A stretch of DNA of 59,097 bases from Segatella salivae DSM 15606 (lineage in GTDB: Bacteria > Bacteroidota > Bacteroidia > Bacteroidales > Bacteroidaceae). Of the stretch, positions 1 through 11,000 are shown piece after piece. The notes under the pieces are model-generated. The model did not search any database. It was not told where the DNA came from and saw nothing but the letters and a program-made list of their open reading frames with translations. The position numbers were made by a program, and so were the translations under genes. The first letter of the stretch is position 1. Each line of letters opens with the position of its first letter. The stretch covers positions 1,667,763-1,726,859 of the forward strand of contig NZ_GL629647.1 in NCBI RefSeq assembly GCF_000185845.1. Reading direction: 5' to 3'.

Positions 1-618
1 TTTTCGCGTTGTTTGACAAAACAAGGCAAAAAGCATGACCAAATGCATGACTTCAGACGACAACTCCACACAAAGCACACTGCAATATCAGGCAAAGAAA
101 AACCCATAAAATAATCCTCGACAATAAAACGACGACGGCGGCGACCTTTTCTTTCTTTCTTTTCGTCGTTCTTGTTCTTAGTTCTCGTTCTTAGTTCTTA
201 GGGAACTTAACTCCTTGATTATCAGTAATTCCATTTGTTAATTTATCTAAACCATTGAACACTCGCTGAGAAATGGGAGAAAATTGGAGTGAAAACCGAG
301 CAAGAATTAAGGAAAATTCACAAAGTTTGAAAATGACTTTACGCTATAGAATCAGGGTTATGCCATTAAAGAATACACCTATAATATATATAAGGTGAAG
401 ACAAGAACAAAATGACGGACTTTACCTCATCTTTCTCCACCTCATTACGCACACCGAGAAATCATTTATTTCAGTCAACAAAAGCATTGAAATTACAGCG
501 TAAACACACCCATAAACAACGATCATATGCCCTATTTTACTTTAGACTTTGAAGAAAACAATTTTTTTACTCGCCATAAAAGGTCTCAAATCCAAATACA
601 ATGATTTTTCCCGTCTGC
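1..618. other. Gene-free upstream region of PUL1
   Basis: I see no convincing gene here. The segment is AT-rich. Around 167-201 there is a short imperfect tandem run built on GTTCTTAGTTCT. No regulator of the SusC/SusD locus lies between this edge and the susC-like gene, so it may lie left of the window or elsewhere. Confidence 0.6.
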
Positions 619-654
619 TTTGTATGGTTTTACGGAAAATATTAATTATCTTTG
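619..654 (+). promoter_or_regulatory. Promoter of PUL1
   Basis: A Bacteroidetes-type promoter: TTTG at 619-622, a 24-nt spacer (slightly long) and TATCTTTG at 647-654. Transcription would start near 660, leaving a leader of about 75 nt before the susC-like ATG. Confidence 0.6.
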
Positions 655-734
655 CACACAGAATAAAACTTTATGTCAAATACCAACCTGACTAAAACCT
701 TTGTTCTATCAACAACAACTAACCTAACAGGAAA

Positions 735-3700
735 ATGCAGAGAAAAAATTATGCACTGCTGCCACAAATAAACAGGGCAGCATTAGTGGCTTGTTTAACT
801 TTCACGTCTATTGCGTGGGGGCCAACGGCCAAAAGTTCAACTAACCTTCATTCAATGGCATTGCAACAAGCAACGCGCAAAACCATTACTGGTACTGTAA
901 CAGATGCTCATGGCGACCCACTTATTGGCGTGAGCATAAGAATTAAGAACGCACAGGGCGGTACAATCACCGACATTGATGGCAAATTCACCATTCAAGC
1001 GCCCGAAAATGCAACCATCGACGTATCTTATGTGGGGTATGTTACAAAATCAGTAAAGATTAATTCGGCGACTCCTTTAACGATAGTATTGGAAGAAGAC
1101 AAGAAACAACTTAGCGAAGTCGTTGTAACCGCTTTGGGTATAAAGCGTGAATCCAAGGCCCTTACCTATAATGTACAAGACCTTAAAGGCAGCGAAGTAA
1201 CGAAAATCAAAGACGCTAACTTCATCAATGTACTTGCAGGAAAGGTTGCAGGCGTTACGATTAATCAGAATGCTTCAGGAGTTGGTGGATCATCTCGTGT
1301 CGTAATGCGTGGAACAAAATCACTTTTTGGTGAAAACAATGCGTTATATGTATTGGACGGAATACCCATGCAAGGCCTACGTACAAAGCAAAGCGACAAC
1401 TTTTATGAGTCAGTTGAAGTTGCCGATGGCGATGGAATTTCCAACATAAACCCTGATGACATCGAAAACATGTCTGTACTTACCGGTGCCTCAGCAGCCG
1501 CACTATATGGTAACCGCGGTGCAAACGGAGTAATCCTGATTACAACCAAGAAAGGAACTGTAGGCAAACCACGCGTATCTTTCTCTAACAACACAACCTT
1601 CTCAAGCCCATTTGTGACTCCAAAATTCCAAAACACTTATGGTCGTAAAGAAGGAGAGTTTGCCAGTTGGGGTGAGAAGTTGGAGCATCCCTCAAGCTAT
1701 AATCCGCTCGATTTCTTCAATACAGGTTACAATGTCATGAATTCTGTGGCACTATCAACAGGTAGTGAAACCAATCAAACCCACATATCTATAGGTTCTG
1801 TGAATGCAGGCGGCATCATTCCCAAAAATAAATACAACCGCTATAACTTCACTTTCCGCAATTCATGGGATGTTATAAAAGACAAATTACAGTTTGATTT
1901 TAGCCTACTTTATGTAAGACAGAACACCAAAAACGGTATAGGTCAAGGTATGTATTATAATCCTTTGGTTCCAATATACCTATTTCCACCCAGTGATGAC
2001 ATTCAACGTTATGCCGTTTATGAAATGTATAATGCCACACGTAAGTTCAAGACACAGAACTGGCCATACGGAAACTTAGGCCTTGGCATACAAAACCCCT
2101 TCTGGATTGTCAATCGTAACAACTTCGATACAAAGCGAGAGCGTTATATTGGCAGTTTCTCTGCAAAGTGGAAGATTACATCATGGATGAACATTTTAGG
2201 CAGAGCGCGCATGGATAATGCTTATACAGATTTTGAACGCAAGCTATACGCCTCTACAGATGGGCTATTTGCCAATCCACCGGGTAACTGGATGACGCAA
2301 GAAGACAAGAATACATCTACCTATTTGGATTTCTTAGTCAACATAGACAAGCAGTTGAATGAAGACGTTAGACTCTTAGCGAACATTGGTGGAAGCTATT
2401 TTGATGAGAAATATAAGAGCCATGTGTTTGAAGGAAACCTTACACGTGTGCCCAATTTCTTCCATCCCTCTAACATGACACCATCAGAGAGCAGTACTGT
2501 TTATTCGAATCTACACACACAAACCCAATCGTTCTATGGCAAGGTAGAAGTGGGTTATCGCAATTTCCTATTTGCTGATGCAACAGGTCGTATCGACTAC
2601 TTCTCTACTTTGTTAGGCACAAGCAAAGATTATGTGTTCTATCCTTCTGTAGGTGCATCTATTCTTCTCTCCGAAGTATTGCCACTCCCAAAGAAGATTG
2701 TTTCTCTGTGGAAACTACGTGGCAGTTATGCGCAGGTAGGTAATCCTCCTTCACCTTATCTTACACGTGAAGCCATTGCACTATCTAATGGTAATCCCGT
2801 AAGCGAAGCACACACACCAGCCGATCATTTGAAACCAGAAATGACCAAAGCATTTGAATTAGGTATGGATCTTCGCTTGTTTGAAAACAAATTAAACATT
2901 GCAGCGACCTACTATAATAGCAACACTTATAACCAGTTGTTCCGCTATAAACTTCCTCCAAGCTCTGGATATGAATACGCATTTGAGAATGCTGGTAAGG
3001 TGAATAACTGGGGTATTGAGCTCAGTGCATCTTATAACCAAAAGATAGGGCCTGTTGATTGGACCGCAAACCTCATCTACTCATTAAACCGTAACAAGAT
3101 TAAGGAGCTATTACCAGAGTTTGTAACCGACCGCACAACAAACACTACGGTAAAAGCACCAACAGAGTTTGAGGTGTCTTCTGCTGAATCCTATAAGATG
3201 ATATTACGCAAAGGAGGTACCATGTCTGACATTTATGCCACACACTTAAAACAAGACTATCAAGGCAATATCCTTGTTGATGGCAATGTGCAAAAGGATG
3301 ATAACGACTTTATCAAGGTGGGTTCTGCAGCTCCCCGCTATAATTTATCCCTTCGCAACAGCTTTGCTTGGAAAGGAATAGAGTTCGGATTTATGATTGA
3401 TGCACGTGTAGGTGGCGTTGTTGTTTCAGCAACACAGGCACTCATGGACCAGTTTGGAGTTTCTAAACAGACTGCAGACGCACGCGATGCAGGAGGAGTC
3501 AACGTAAACAATGGCAAGGTAAATGCAGAACAATACTATGCCGTTGTGGCAGGAGGACGTACAGGTCTGCTTGCACATTATGCTTATAGTGCAACCAATG
3601 TACGACTACGCGAGATGTCACTTTCGTATGATCTTCCCGAGAAATGGTTTACAAACAAGCTAAAAGTAAACCTCTCACTTACTGCACACAATCTACTGAT

Positions 3701-3827
3701 GCTCTATAACAAAGCTCCTTTCGACCCAGAACTAACTGCCAATACCGGCACTTACTATCAGGGCTTTGACTATTTCATGCCACCCAGCCAGCGAAATATT
3801 GGCTTCAGTGTAAAAGTGAACTTCTAA
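735..3827 (+). CDS. SusC/RagA-family TonB-dependent outer membrane transporter (PUL1)
   Basis: A 1030-residue outer-membrane beta-barrel transporter that would import oligosaccharides using TonB energy. The N-terminus carries a long signal region. A carboxypeptidase-regulatory-like domain follows at about residues 53-110 (GTVTDAHGDPLIGVSI). Next come a TonB-box-like stretch (EVVVTALGIKRE, about residue 127), the plug domain (ALYGNRGANGVILITTKKG) and a C-terminal barrel ending in aromatic residues (FSVKVNF). Length and order are typical of SusC. The gene begins the locus behind a good promoter and is followed after 25 nt by its SusD partner. The transported glycan cannot be read from the sequence; the neighbours suggest a host N-glycan or galactosylated glycan (inference). 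Confidence 0.95.
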   Translation: MQRKNYALLPQINRAALVACLTFTSIAWGPTAKSSTNLHSMALQQATRKTITGTVTDAHGDPLIGVSIRIKNAQGGTITDIDGKFTIQAPENATIDVSYVGYVTKSVKINSATPLTIVLEEDKKQLSEVVVTALGIKRESKALTYNVQDLKGSEVTKIKDANFINVLAGKVAGVTINQNASGVGGSSRVVMRGTKSLFGENNALYVLDGIPMQGLRTKQSDNFYESVEVADGDGISNINPDDIENMSVLTGASAAALYGNRGANGVILITTKKGTVGKPRVSFSNNTTFSSPFVTPKFQNTYGRKEGEFASWGEKLEHPSSYNPLDFFNTGYNVMNSVALSTGSETNQTHISIGSVNAGGIIPKNKYNRYNFTFRNSWDVIKDKLQFDFSLLYVRQNTKNGIGQGMYYNPLVPIYLFPPSDDIQRYAVYEMYNATRKFKTQNWPYGNLGLGIQNPFWIVNRNNFDTKRERYIGSFSAKWKITSWMNILGRARMDNAYTDFERKLYASTDGLFANPPGNWMTQEDKNTSTYLDFLVNIDKQLNEDVRLLANIGGSYFDEKYKSHVFEGNLTRVPNFFHPSNMTPSESSTVYSNLHTQTQSFYGKVEVGYRNFLFADATGRIDYFSTLLGTSKDYVFYPSVGASILLSEVLPLPKKIVSLWKLRGSYAQVGNPPSPYLTREAIALSNGNPVSEAHTPADHLKPEMTKAFELGMDLRLFENKLNIAATYYNSNTYNQLFRYKLPPSSGYEYAFENAGKVNNWGIELSASYNQKIGPVDWTANLIYSLNRNKIKELLPEFVTDRTTNTTVKAPTEFEVSSAESYKMILRKGGTMSDIYATHLKQDYQGNILVDGNVQKDDNDFIKVGSAAPRYNLSLRNSFAWKGIEFGFMIDARVGGVVVSATQALMDQFGVSKQTADARDAGGVNVNNGKVNAEQYYAVVAGGRTGLLAHYAYSATNVRLREMSLSYDLPEKWFTNKLKVNLSLTAHNLLMLYNKAPFDPELTANTGTYYQGFDYFMPPSQRNIGFSVKVNF

Positions 3828-3852
3828 TTGCCAAAACAAGAACCATACTATA

Positions 3853-5412
3853 ATGAAAAAGATAATTATAACATTACTGACATCCTCAGTATTCTGCATA
3901 ACAATGAATAGTTGTTTAGATTCTAATCTGAATGACGACCCAGACAAAATTGCTCCAAAAGAATTAAACAAAGACAACCTTTGGGGTACTTACCTAACCT
4001 CGTTGCAACGTCATGTAGCCCCAGAAGACCAGAACGACTTCCAGCTTTGCGAAGATCTTGTAGGCAATATGTATGCAGGATATTATGCTGGCACCCAGAA
4101 TTGGGAAGGCGGTTATAATGGAACCACCTATGCTTTCCCCGACGCTTGGAAAGACCGTCCGTTCTCAGTGGCCTTTACCAAGTTTATGAGTACCTGGGAA
4201 AACCTTCGTCATAAAACAGATTCTGCCAGCGTGCTCTTTGCTGTCAGCGAAGTGGTTAAAGTTGAAGCAATGCACAAAACAACGGATATTTATGGTCCAA
4301 TACCTTATACTCGTTTTGGTCTTCAGAATCCTGTACCTTATGATTCCCAAGAAACCGTCTACAAACGCTTCTTCCAAGAACTCAATCATGCCATTGCTAT
4401 TCTAACACGCTTCGATACTCAAAATGAAGGACAAAAGCCCTTAGCAAAGTTCGATCTCATTTATGGTAGCGACCTGAAGAAATGGATACGCTTTGCCAAT
4501 TCACTCAAACTTCGCTTAGCAATGCGCTGTCATGCAGTCTATAATGATGCAAAAACCTTAGCCGAGGAAGCTGTAAATAATCCTTATGGCGTGCTTGAAG
4601 ATTATCAAGATAATGCACAGATGCAGACAAACAATGCGCTGTCGTTTACTTATTTTAATCCTTTCTACAATCTTTATAGCCCAGAAGGCTACAACGAAGA
4701 CCGCATGGGAGCTTCTATGGACGCCTATCTCAATGGCTTTGAAGACCCTCGTCTGCCAAAATTCTTTAAGACTACAGAAGATGGTTACTATCGTGGACTG
4801 CGCAATGGATTACGCAATGGTAACAAATTCCAAGGTGACCCCTATCTCTCAATGCCTACCATCACGCGTGGTACACCTTATGTTTGGATGACCGCAGCAG
4901 AGATTTGGCTACTCAGAGCAGAAGGCGCGCTGTTGGGTTGGAACATGGGTGGCGATGCAAAAACATTGTATGAAAAAGGCATCCGCTCTTCATTTGCTCA
5001 ATATGGACTATCTGCAGAGGCCGACAACTATCTTGCAAGTACAAATACTCCCGCTGCTTATCAAGGATTAGATGGAAGTCCTTCGGCTGAAGCGCCCTCG
5101 GATATTACTCCTGCATGGGATGACAATGCAACATTAGAGAAAAAGCTTGAGCGCATCATCACCCAGAAATGGATTGCTATATACCCATTAGGACAAGAGG
5201 CATGGAGTGAATTCCGCAGAACAGGATACCCCAAAATTTATCCTATTGTGAATAATCTCAGCAACGGGAAAGTTAGTACCACTGAACAAGTGCGACGCGT
5301 TCCCTTCCCTGCAAGCGAGTATTCTGGCAACATGGGTGAGGTAGAAAAAGCCATCAAACTACTTGAAGGAGAAGATACTGGAGGCACAAAGCTCTGGTGG
5401 GATAAGCATTAA
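3853..5412 (+). CDS. SusD/RagB-family surface glycan-binding lipoprotein (PUL1)
   Basis: A 519-residue SusD-like lipoprotein, most like the SusD-like_2 subgroup, that would cap the SusC barrel. The signal peptide leads to a lipidation cysteine at about residue 21 (MNSC). The downstream residues SNLNDDP are typical of surface-exported Bacteroidetes lipoproteins with an acidic export signal. Alpha-helical TPR-like sequence includes WIRFANSLKLRLAMR, a motif commonly seen in this subgroup, and the C-terminal part contains YPLGQEAWSEFRRTGYPK. It lies 25 nt after the SusC gene and is clearly in the same operon. Ligand specificity is not visible. Confidence 0.93.
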   Translation: MKKIIITLLTSSVFCITMNSCLDSNLNDDPDKIAPKELNKDNLWGTYLTSLQRHVAPEDQNDFQLCEDLVGNMYAGYYAGTQNWEGGYNGTTYAFPDAWKDRPFSVAFTKFMSTWENLRHKTDSASVLFAVSEVVKVEAMHKTTDIYGPIPYTRFGLQNPVPYDSQETVYKRFFQELNHAIAILTRFDTQNEGQKPLAKFDLIYGSDLKKWIRFANSLKLRLAMRCHAVYNDAKTLAEEAVNNPYGVLEDYQDNAQMQTNNALSFTYFNPFYNLYSPEGYNEDRMGASMDAYLNGFEDPRLPKFFKTTEDGYYRGLRNGLRNGNKFQGDPYLSMPTITRGTPYVWMTAAEIWLLRAEGALLGWNMGGDAKTLYEKGIRSSFAQYGLSAEADNYLASTNTPAAYQGLDGSPSAEAPSDITPAWDDNATLEKKLERIITQKWIAIYPLGQEAWSEFRRTGYPKIYPIVNNLSNGKVSTTEQVRRVPFPASEYSGNMGEVEKAIKLLEGEDTGGTKLWWDKH

Positions 5413-5462
5413 TCTCGTCCAACTCATATTTTTATTCATTCTCAAATCACACATTGTACAAC

Positions 5463-6482
5463 ATGTATACAAAGAATATAATAAAATCATTTGTAGCCTT
5501 TACAGTGGCAACAATATCACTTGCCTCATGTAATACAGAGGTAGAACCTTTGGAAATCGTAAAACCCGAGGCTAAAAGTGAACAATATTATGCTGACCTT
5601 CGCGCTTACAAACAACGCAACGACCACGAAGTCTTTTTTGGATGGTTTGGTGGTTGGAACACAAAGTCAGCCAATATGCGTGGCTCTCTCCGAAGTGTTC
5701 CCGACAGTGTTGACATCATTTCTATTTGGAGTGGCACTTACGACAGAGAAGATCTTGAATATGTGCAGAAAGTGAAAGGTACGCGCGTAACCTTCACAAT
5801 CTTTGCCCATAAAATACCAAAAGCCTTTATGGGCGGTGAGAACAAAGACCAAGTCACCCGCGAAGGCATTGAGCGTTACGCCGTCTCTTTGGTAGATACC
5901 ATGAAGGCTTATGGCTATCAAGGCATCGATTTAGACTATGAACCAGGCTATCAAGACCCTGCAGGTGGCCCATTTACGGGTCCGTTGGTTGGCCCTTCCT
6001 ATGTTTATCCAGACTATCGAGACAACATGGAGATCTTCGTTAAGAAGTTAGGAGAGTTCATTGGCCCCAAAAGTGGAACGCAATATCTACTCATCATCGA
6101 CGGTGTTCCTTACGATGTAAAACCTGAATTGGCTGAATATTTCAACTATGGTGTCGTTCAAGCTTACAACAGTTCAAGTGCATCCAACCTACAAAGCCGT
6201 TTCAATCGTGCCGCATCTCGTGGGTGGAAGCCCGAACAATACATCTTTGCAGAGACTTTTGAAGGTCCAAATGCGGCAACAGGTGGCGTCAGACATCGAT
6301 TAGAAGATGGCACCTATGTACCATCTCTCAGGGGTATGGCTGAATTCCTACCTATATATAATGGTAAGAAAGCTACTCGAAAAGGTGGCTGTGGCACATA
6401 CCACATGGAGAATGATTACTACAATTGGCCTAACTATAAGTTCACTCGCCAAGCCATTCAAATAATGCAAAACCATCGTTGA
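5463..6482 (+). CDS. GH18-like endo-beta-N-acetylglucosaminidase-type lipoprotein (PUL1)
   Basis: A 339-residue lipoprotein with signal MYTKNIIKSF and lipobox LASC. The fold signature is GH18: the strand-4 motif is YQGIDLDYE, giving Asp156, Asp158 and Glu160. Glu160 would be the catalytic acid and Asp158 the substrate-assisting residue. The first Asp of the usual DxxDxDxE motif is Gln here. Family members in SusC/SusD loci include endoglycosidases that release N-glycans and degenerate glycan-binding relatives; the retained DxE favours an active enzyme. An upstream in-frame TTG at 5454 is possible, but the ATG at 5463 fits the signal peptide better. It follows susD and precedes a LamG lipoprotein, a layout known from N-glycan loci of Bacteroides. 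Confidence 0.82.
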   Translation: MYTKNIIKSFVAFTVATISLASCNTEVEPLEIVKPEAKSEQYYADLRAYKQRNDHEVFFGWFGGWNTKSANMRGSLRSVPDSVDIISIWSGTYDREDLEYVQKVKGTRVTFTIFAHKIPKAFMGGENKDQVTREGIERYAVSLVDTMKAYGYQGIDLDYEPGYQDPAGGPFTGPLVGPSYVYPDYRDNMEIFVKKLGEFIGPKSGTQYLLIIDGVPYDVKPELAEYFNYGVVQAYNSSSASNLQSRFNRAASRGWKPEQYIFAETFEGPNAATGGVRHRLEDGTYVPSLRGMAEFLPIYNGKKATRKGGCGTYHMENDYYNWPNYKFTRQAIQIMQNHR

Positions 6483-6526
6483 CATTGTAACAACCGAATA
6501 GATACTAACAGAAAAGAATTAAAATT

Positions 6527-7723
6527 ATGAAACATATTATTAGACTTATACCCATTCTTATGACCTTATTGCTCATAAGTGCATGCAAAGAGGGTATTGA
6601 AAGCTACGATGGACTATACATTGTAGGCACTCAAGGCAAAGAGGTCACAGCCACACTCACCGTTGATGATGTTCCATCGGCTATCGCTGTAAACGTTGCT
6701 GCCAGCGAACCTACACATAGTGATGTTACGATTGACATGAAAGTTGAACCTCAGTTGGTTGAGTCTTTCAATAAAACACATAACAAAAACTATGAACTTC
6801 TGCCCCAGGCTGCTTATAAATTAGAAAACACTACCCTGCATATTGCATCGGGAAGTCACGTGACTGAAATGGGTCTAAAGCTGAGCATCATCGACCGAGA
6901 TGCGATGAAATTCGGTACAACCTACGTTCTTCCAGTGAGCATCGACCGTGTAACAGGAACGAGCATGCCCGTGATTGAGGCTTCACGTACTATTTATTTG
7001 GTCGTCAATCAGGTTATCATTACCAAGGCAGCTAACCTTGAAGGAGGATGGCGTTACTATTATGCGGACTTCAGTAATAACAGCGGAAAGTTTGATACTC
7101 ACGCTATGAAGAGCGTAACGTTTGAAGCACGTGTCAGATTCAGACAAATGAATTCATCCAGCACTAAGTGGTGTTATTCGGTCATGGGACTTGAAGAAAA
7201 CCTCTGCTTACGTACTGCAGGAAGTGCAAAAACAGGTTGGAGACTGCAATTAGGTGACCCTAATGCCATGAGCTCAAGAGATGTTTTGCCAAATGATAAA
7301 TGGGTACATTTAGCATGTGTATATAATGGTGAAACAGGAAAGAAATACATCTATATCAATGGTGAGCTTCAAGGTGAGACCACAGACAGCCGACATACCA
7401 TCAGTTTAGCAAACGCTTATGGTCAAGATGACCTCTTCTATATAGGGCAATCTGCTGCCGACGACCGCCTTATGGAAGGCTGGGTGTGCGAAGCTCGCGT
7501 GTGGGCAACAGCCAGAACAGCTGCAGAATTGAAGAATAATGTTTGCTGGGTCGACCCAACTTCAAAAGACCTTGTGGCTTATTGGCGCTTCAATGAGGCA
7601 CAGCAACAGGGCAACTACTGGGTTGTAACAGACCTTACAGGAAATGGTTACAATGCTTATTATTTCAGTTGGGGTGACAATGGCGTTCCTTCATTTGTCG
7701 ATGGAGTGAGATGTCCCGAGTAA
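6527..7723 (+). CDS. DUF1735 plus LamG/concanavalin-like lipoprotein (PUL1)
   Basis: A 398-residue lipoprotein (lipobox LISAC, cysteine at about residue 20). Residues about 30-145 resemble the DUF1735 (BT_3987-type N-terminal) beta-sandwich. Residues about 165-398 look like a LamG/concanavalin A-like lectin domain: FEARVRF, DKWVHLACVYNGETGKKYIYINGE, WVCEARVWATARTAAEL and DLVAYWRFNE are characteristic. It lies 44 nt after the GH18 gene and probably acts on the cell surface as a glycan-binding partner of the transporter. No catalytic motif is visible. A hairpin at 7764-7786 follows the stop. Confidence 0.85.
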   Translation: MKHIIRLIPILMTLLLISACKEGIESYDGLYIVGTQGKEVTATLTVDDVPSAIAVNVAASEPTHSDVTIDMKVEPQLVESFNKTHNKNYELLPQAAYKLENTTLHIASGSHVTEMGLKLSIIDRDAMKFGTTYVLPVSIDRVTGTSMPVIEASRTIYLVVNQVIITKAANLEGGWRYYYADFSNNSGKFDTHAMKSVTFEARVRFRQMNSSSTKWCYSVMGLEENLCLRTAGSAKTGWRLQLGDPNAMSSRDVLPNDKWVHLACVYNGETGKKYIYINGELQGETTDSRHTISLANAYGQDDLFYIGQSAADDRLMEGWVCEARVWATARTAAELKNNVCWVDPTSKDLVAYWRFNEAQQQGNYWVVTDLTGNGYNAYYFSWGDNGVPSFVDGVRCPE

Positions 7724-7763
7724 TTCGCAACAGGAACAATAACAAGCCATAATGTCTCAAAAG

Positions 7764-7793
7764 GGGATGCATTTCACGTGCATCCCTTGTTTG
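7764..7793 (+). terminator. Hairpin after the LamG gene
   Basis: Perfect 8-bp stem GGGATGCA/TGCATCCC (7764-7771, 7779-7786) with a 7-nt loop, followed by the broken T-run TTGTTT. It probably ends or attenuates the PUL1 transcript before the beta-galactosidase gene. Confidence 0.6.
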
Positions 7794-7808
7794 ATGACAG
7801 AAAGCCCA

Positions 7809-7896
7809 CGTTTTGAAGCACAAAAGCAGCCATTTGAGGGACTAAAAGCCTTCATTTTACAGTGCCAAACGCCTCATTTCGCAAATGAAGAGTTGT
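7809..7896. repeat. 22-bp phased array, four units
   Basis: Four consecutive units start at 7809, 7831, 7853 and 7875. The last three begin CATTTGAGGG, CATTTTACAG and CATTTCGCAA. In the first three a second A-rich block falls roughly 11 bp into the unit. The array lies between the LamG hairpin and the GH2 gene. It belongs to the same family as the arrays at 12160, 22955, 29739, 39440, 47855, 55825 and 58343. Confidence 0.6.
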
Positions 7897-8008
7897 AAAC
7901 CTGCACGCAGTCTGCCTATGTTGCATCCCTAAAACAAGATAGAATATCAAAAGAAGCCTTTCTATACTAAGGCCAAAAAGAATATCATTCACTAACCTTT
8001 TACCCATT

Positions 8009-11000
8009 ATGTATACACAAAAAGTAATTGCATTGTTGCTAACAAGCTTGATGGCGGTTCCCAGCATGGCTGACCAGACGCCCACACGTGGCTATCATTA
8101 TGGCCAGGCAACAGCTCCCACAGGCAACGAATGGCAGGCACCCGAGTTGTTAGGATACAATAAACTTCCGGCTCGAGCCTTGTTTTCATCATTTTCTTCG
8201 GTGGATGATGCAAGAAAGGTATTGCCCGAATACGCCAAAGACTATATCTCGCTTGACGGCGAATGGCGTTTCCACTTCGCAAAGAATCCCGATGAACGCC
8301 CCAAGAACTTCTTTGAAAAAGGATATGACGACAGTAAATGGGACCTGCTTCAAGTGCCTGTAAGCTGGAACATGGCAGGCATTCAAAAGGATGGAACATT
8401 GAAATATGGTGTGCCCATCTACGTCAACCAGTGGGTTATTTTCAAATATAACATCGAACCAGGTGACTGGAAGAAAGGTGTGATGCGTGTTCCTCCAAAG
8501 AACTATACTACCTATGAATACCGCAATGAGGTAGGATCTTTCAAGCGAAACTTTGATATTCCTGCCGACTGGAAAGGCAAAGAGGTGTTCCTAAGCTTTG
8601 ACGGTGTAGACTCATTCTTCTATCTTTGGGTGAATGGTCAATATGTTGGATTCTCTAAGAACTCTCGAAACACGGCACGTTTCGATGTAACCAAGTATAT
8701 ACATGCAGGCAAAAACGACGTATCTGTTGAGGTTTATCGCTCTTCAGACGGTAGTTTCCTTGAGGCACAAGACATGTTTCGCCTGCCCGGTATATTCAGA
8801 AACGTAAACATTACGGCTACTCCGAAGGTGCATATTGCCGATGTAAGGGCCATTCCTACCTACGACAATGGACAAGGAACCATTGCACTCAGCACCACAC
8901 TACAAAACCTTACAACCAAAAAGGCGAAGGACTTATCTATCCGTTGGAGTCTTTATAAAAACAAGGTGTTTAGTGATGACAACGAGTTGGTGGCCACTTT
9001 CAATGACAAAAATGCTCAAACCGCCTGCAATGGCAATGCTAACAGTGAGCTACGCCAAACCATTACGGTCAGCCATGTGGCGCCATGGACAGCCGAAGAA
9101 CCTAATGTTTATGTGTTGGTGGGTGAATTGATGCAAGGCAAAAAGGTGGTGGAGACCATCAGTTTCCAAACAGGTTTCCGCACAGTTGAAATCAAAGATA
9201 CTCCTGCTCAGCAAGACGAATTCGGCTTGGCAGGCAGATATTACTACATCAATGGTAAGGCTTTGAAGCTCAAAGGCGTTAATCGTCACGACACAAATCC
9301 TTTGACTGGTAAGGTGATTTCGCGTGAACAGATGGAACATGAGATTATGCTCATGAAGCAAGCCAACATCAACCACATCCGAACTTCCCACTATCCTAAC
9401 GATCCTTACTTTTATTATCTCTGCAACAAATATGGCATCTATCTTGAGAGTGAAGCCAACATAGAGAGTCATGAATATTTCTATGGCAAGGCATCGCTTT
9501 CACATGTTCCCGAGTTTGAGCCTGCTCACGTCGACCGAGTGATGACAATGGCCCACCAGTTAGTTAACCAGCCCAGCATTGTGATTTGGAGTTTAGGTAA
9601 TGAAGCAGGTCCGGGCAAGAACTTTGTTGTGGCATACGACTCGCTGAAAGCCTTCGATGCGTCGCGCCCTGTGCAGTATGAACGCAACAACGACATTGTA
9701 GACATGGGCTCAAATCAATATCCCAGCATCGCATGGACAAACGAAGCAGTGAAAGGAAAGATGAATATCAAATACCCTTTCCACATCTCTGAATACGCTC
9801 ATTCCATGGGAAATGCTGTTGGAAACCTTGTTGATTATTGGAAAGCTATTGAGTCTTCAAACTACTTTATGGGTGGAGCCATCTGGGATTGGATAGACCA
9901 AAGCATGTACAACTATACCAAAGAAGGCAAGCGTTACGCTGCTTATGGCGGCGATTTTGGGGATACTCCCAACGACGGACAATTTGTTATGAATGGTATT
10001 ATCTTTGGAGATGAGACGCCGAAACCCCAATATTACGAGGTAAAGAAAGTGTATCAGTATATCGAAACAACTTGGAAGGATGCAAAAACTGCCACGTTGG
10101 ACGTCTTCAACAAGAACTATTATGCAGACAATCTCAGCGATTATGAGATGGCTTATACCCTTACTGCCGACGGCCTAAACGTGAAACAGGGCACCATTGC
10201 GCTTGGAACGGTTGCACCACGCACGCATAAGACACTACAGATTGAAGGCCTCAACACCAACCTTGACCCTAACAAAGAGTATCTTTTGCATGTAACCTAT
10301 CGACTGAAACACGATAAACCCTGGGCAAAGGCTGGCTTCATACAGGCTGAAGAGCAACTGCCGGTGCAGCCAGCAGCATCACGTCCCGTGCTCACGGCAA
10401 GCGGAAAACTGCGCACATCAATAGCCAACAACCGACTCACCGTGTCGGGCGACCGCTTCATCTCTACGTTTGATTTAGCCAAAGGCACGCTTTACAACCT
10501 GCAATATGGTGGGAAAACCATCATCGCTGATGGCTGCGGACCTGAACTAAACGCTTTCCGCGCATGGGTTAACAATGATAATTGGGCTTATGATGCATGG
10601 TATGCAAATGGTCTAAACAATCTTCTGCACAAATGCAATGCCTATACTACGCACACCAATCCTAACGGATCAATCTCAATTGTCTTTAACATCACCTCGC
10701 AAGCTCCATGTGGTTATCGCCTTGAAGGCGGCAATGCCAACTGGAAAAAGCTGATAACCTTTAACGATAAGCCTTTCGGCAAAGACGATTTCCACTTCAA
10801 TAGTCAGGTGGTTTACACCATTTTCCCTGACGGAAGCATCGAAAGTGAGAGTTCGATAACCAGCAATAAGCCGACGCTGACACTTGCAAAACTCGGTTAT
10901 ACGCTGCGTATTCCGAAACAACTCCACGCACTCACCTACTACGGACGTGGCCCAATAGACAATTATCCCGACCGAAAGACTGGACAGATGATGGGTATCT

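Noticed and set aside
8007..8399. Minus-strand ORFs opposite the beta-galactosidase gene
   Set aside because: They are antisense shadows of the long GH2 frame; the same applies to the other antisense ORFs in SusC, TopA, SpeA and the metalloprotease.
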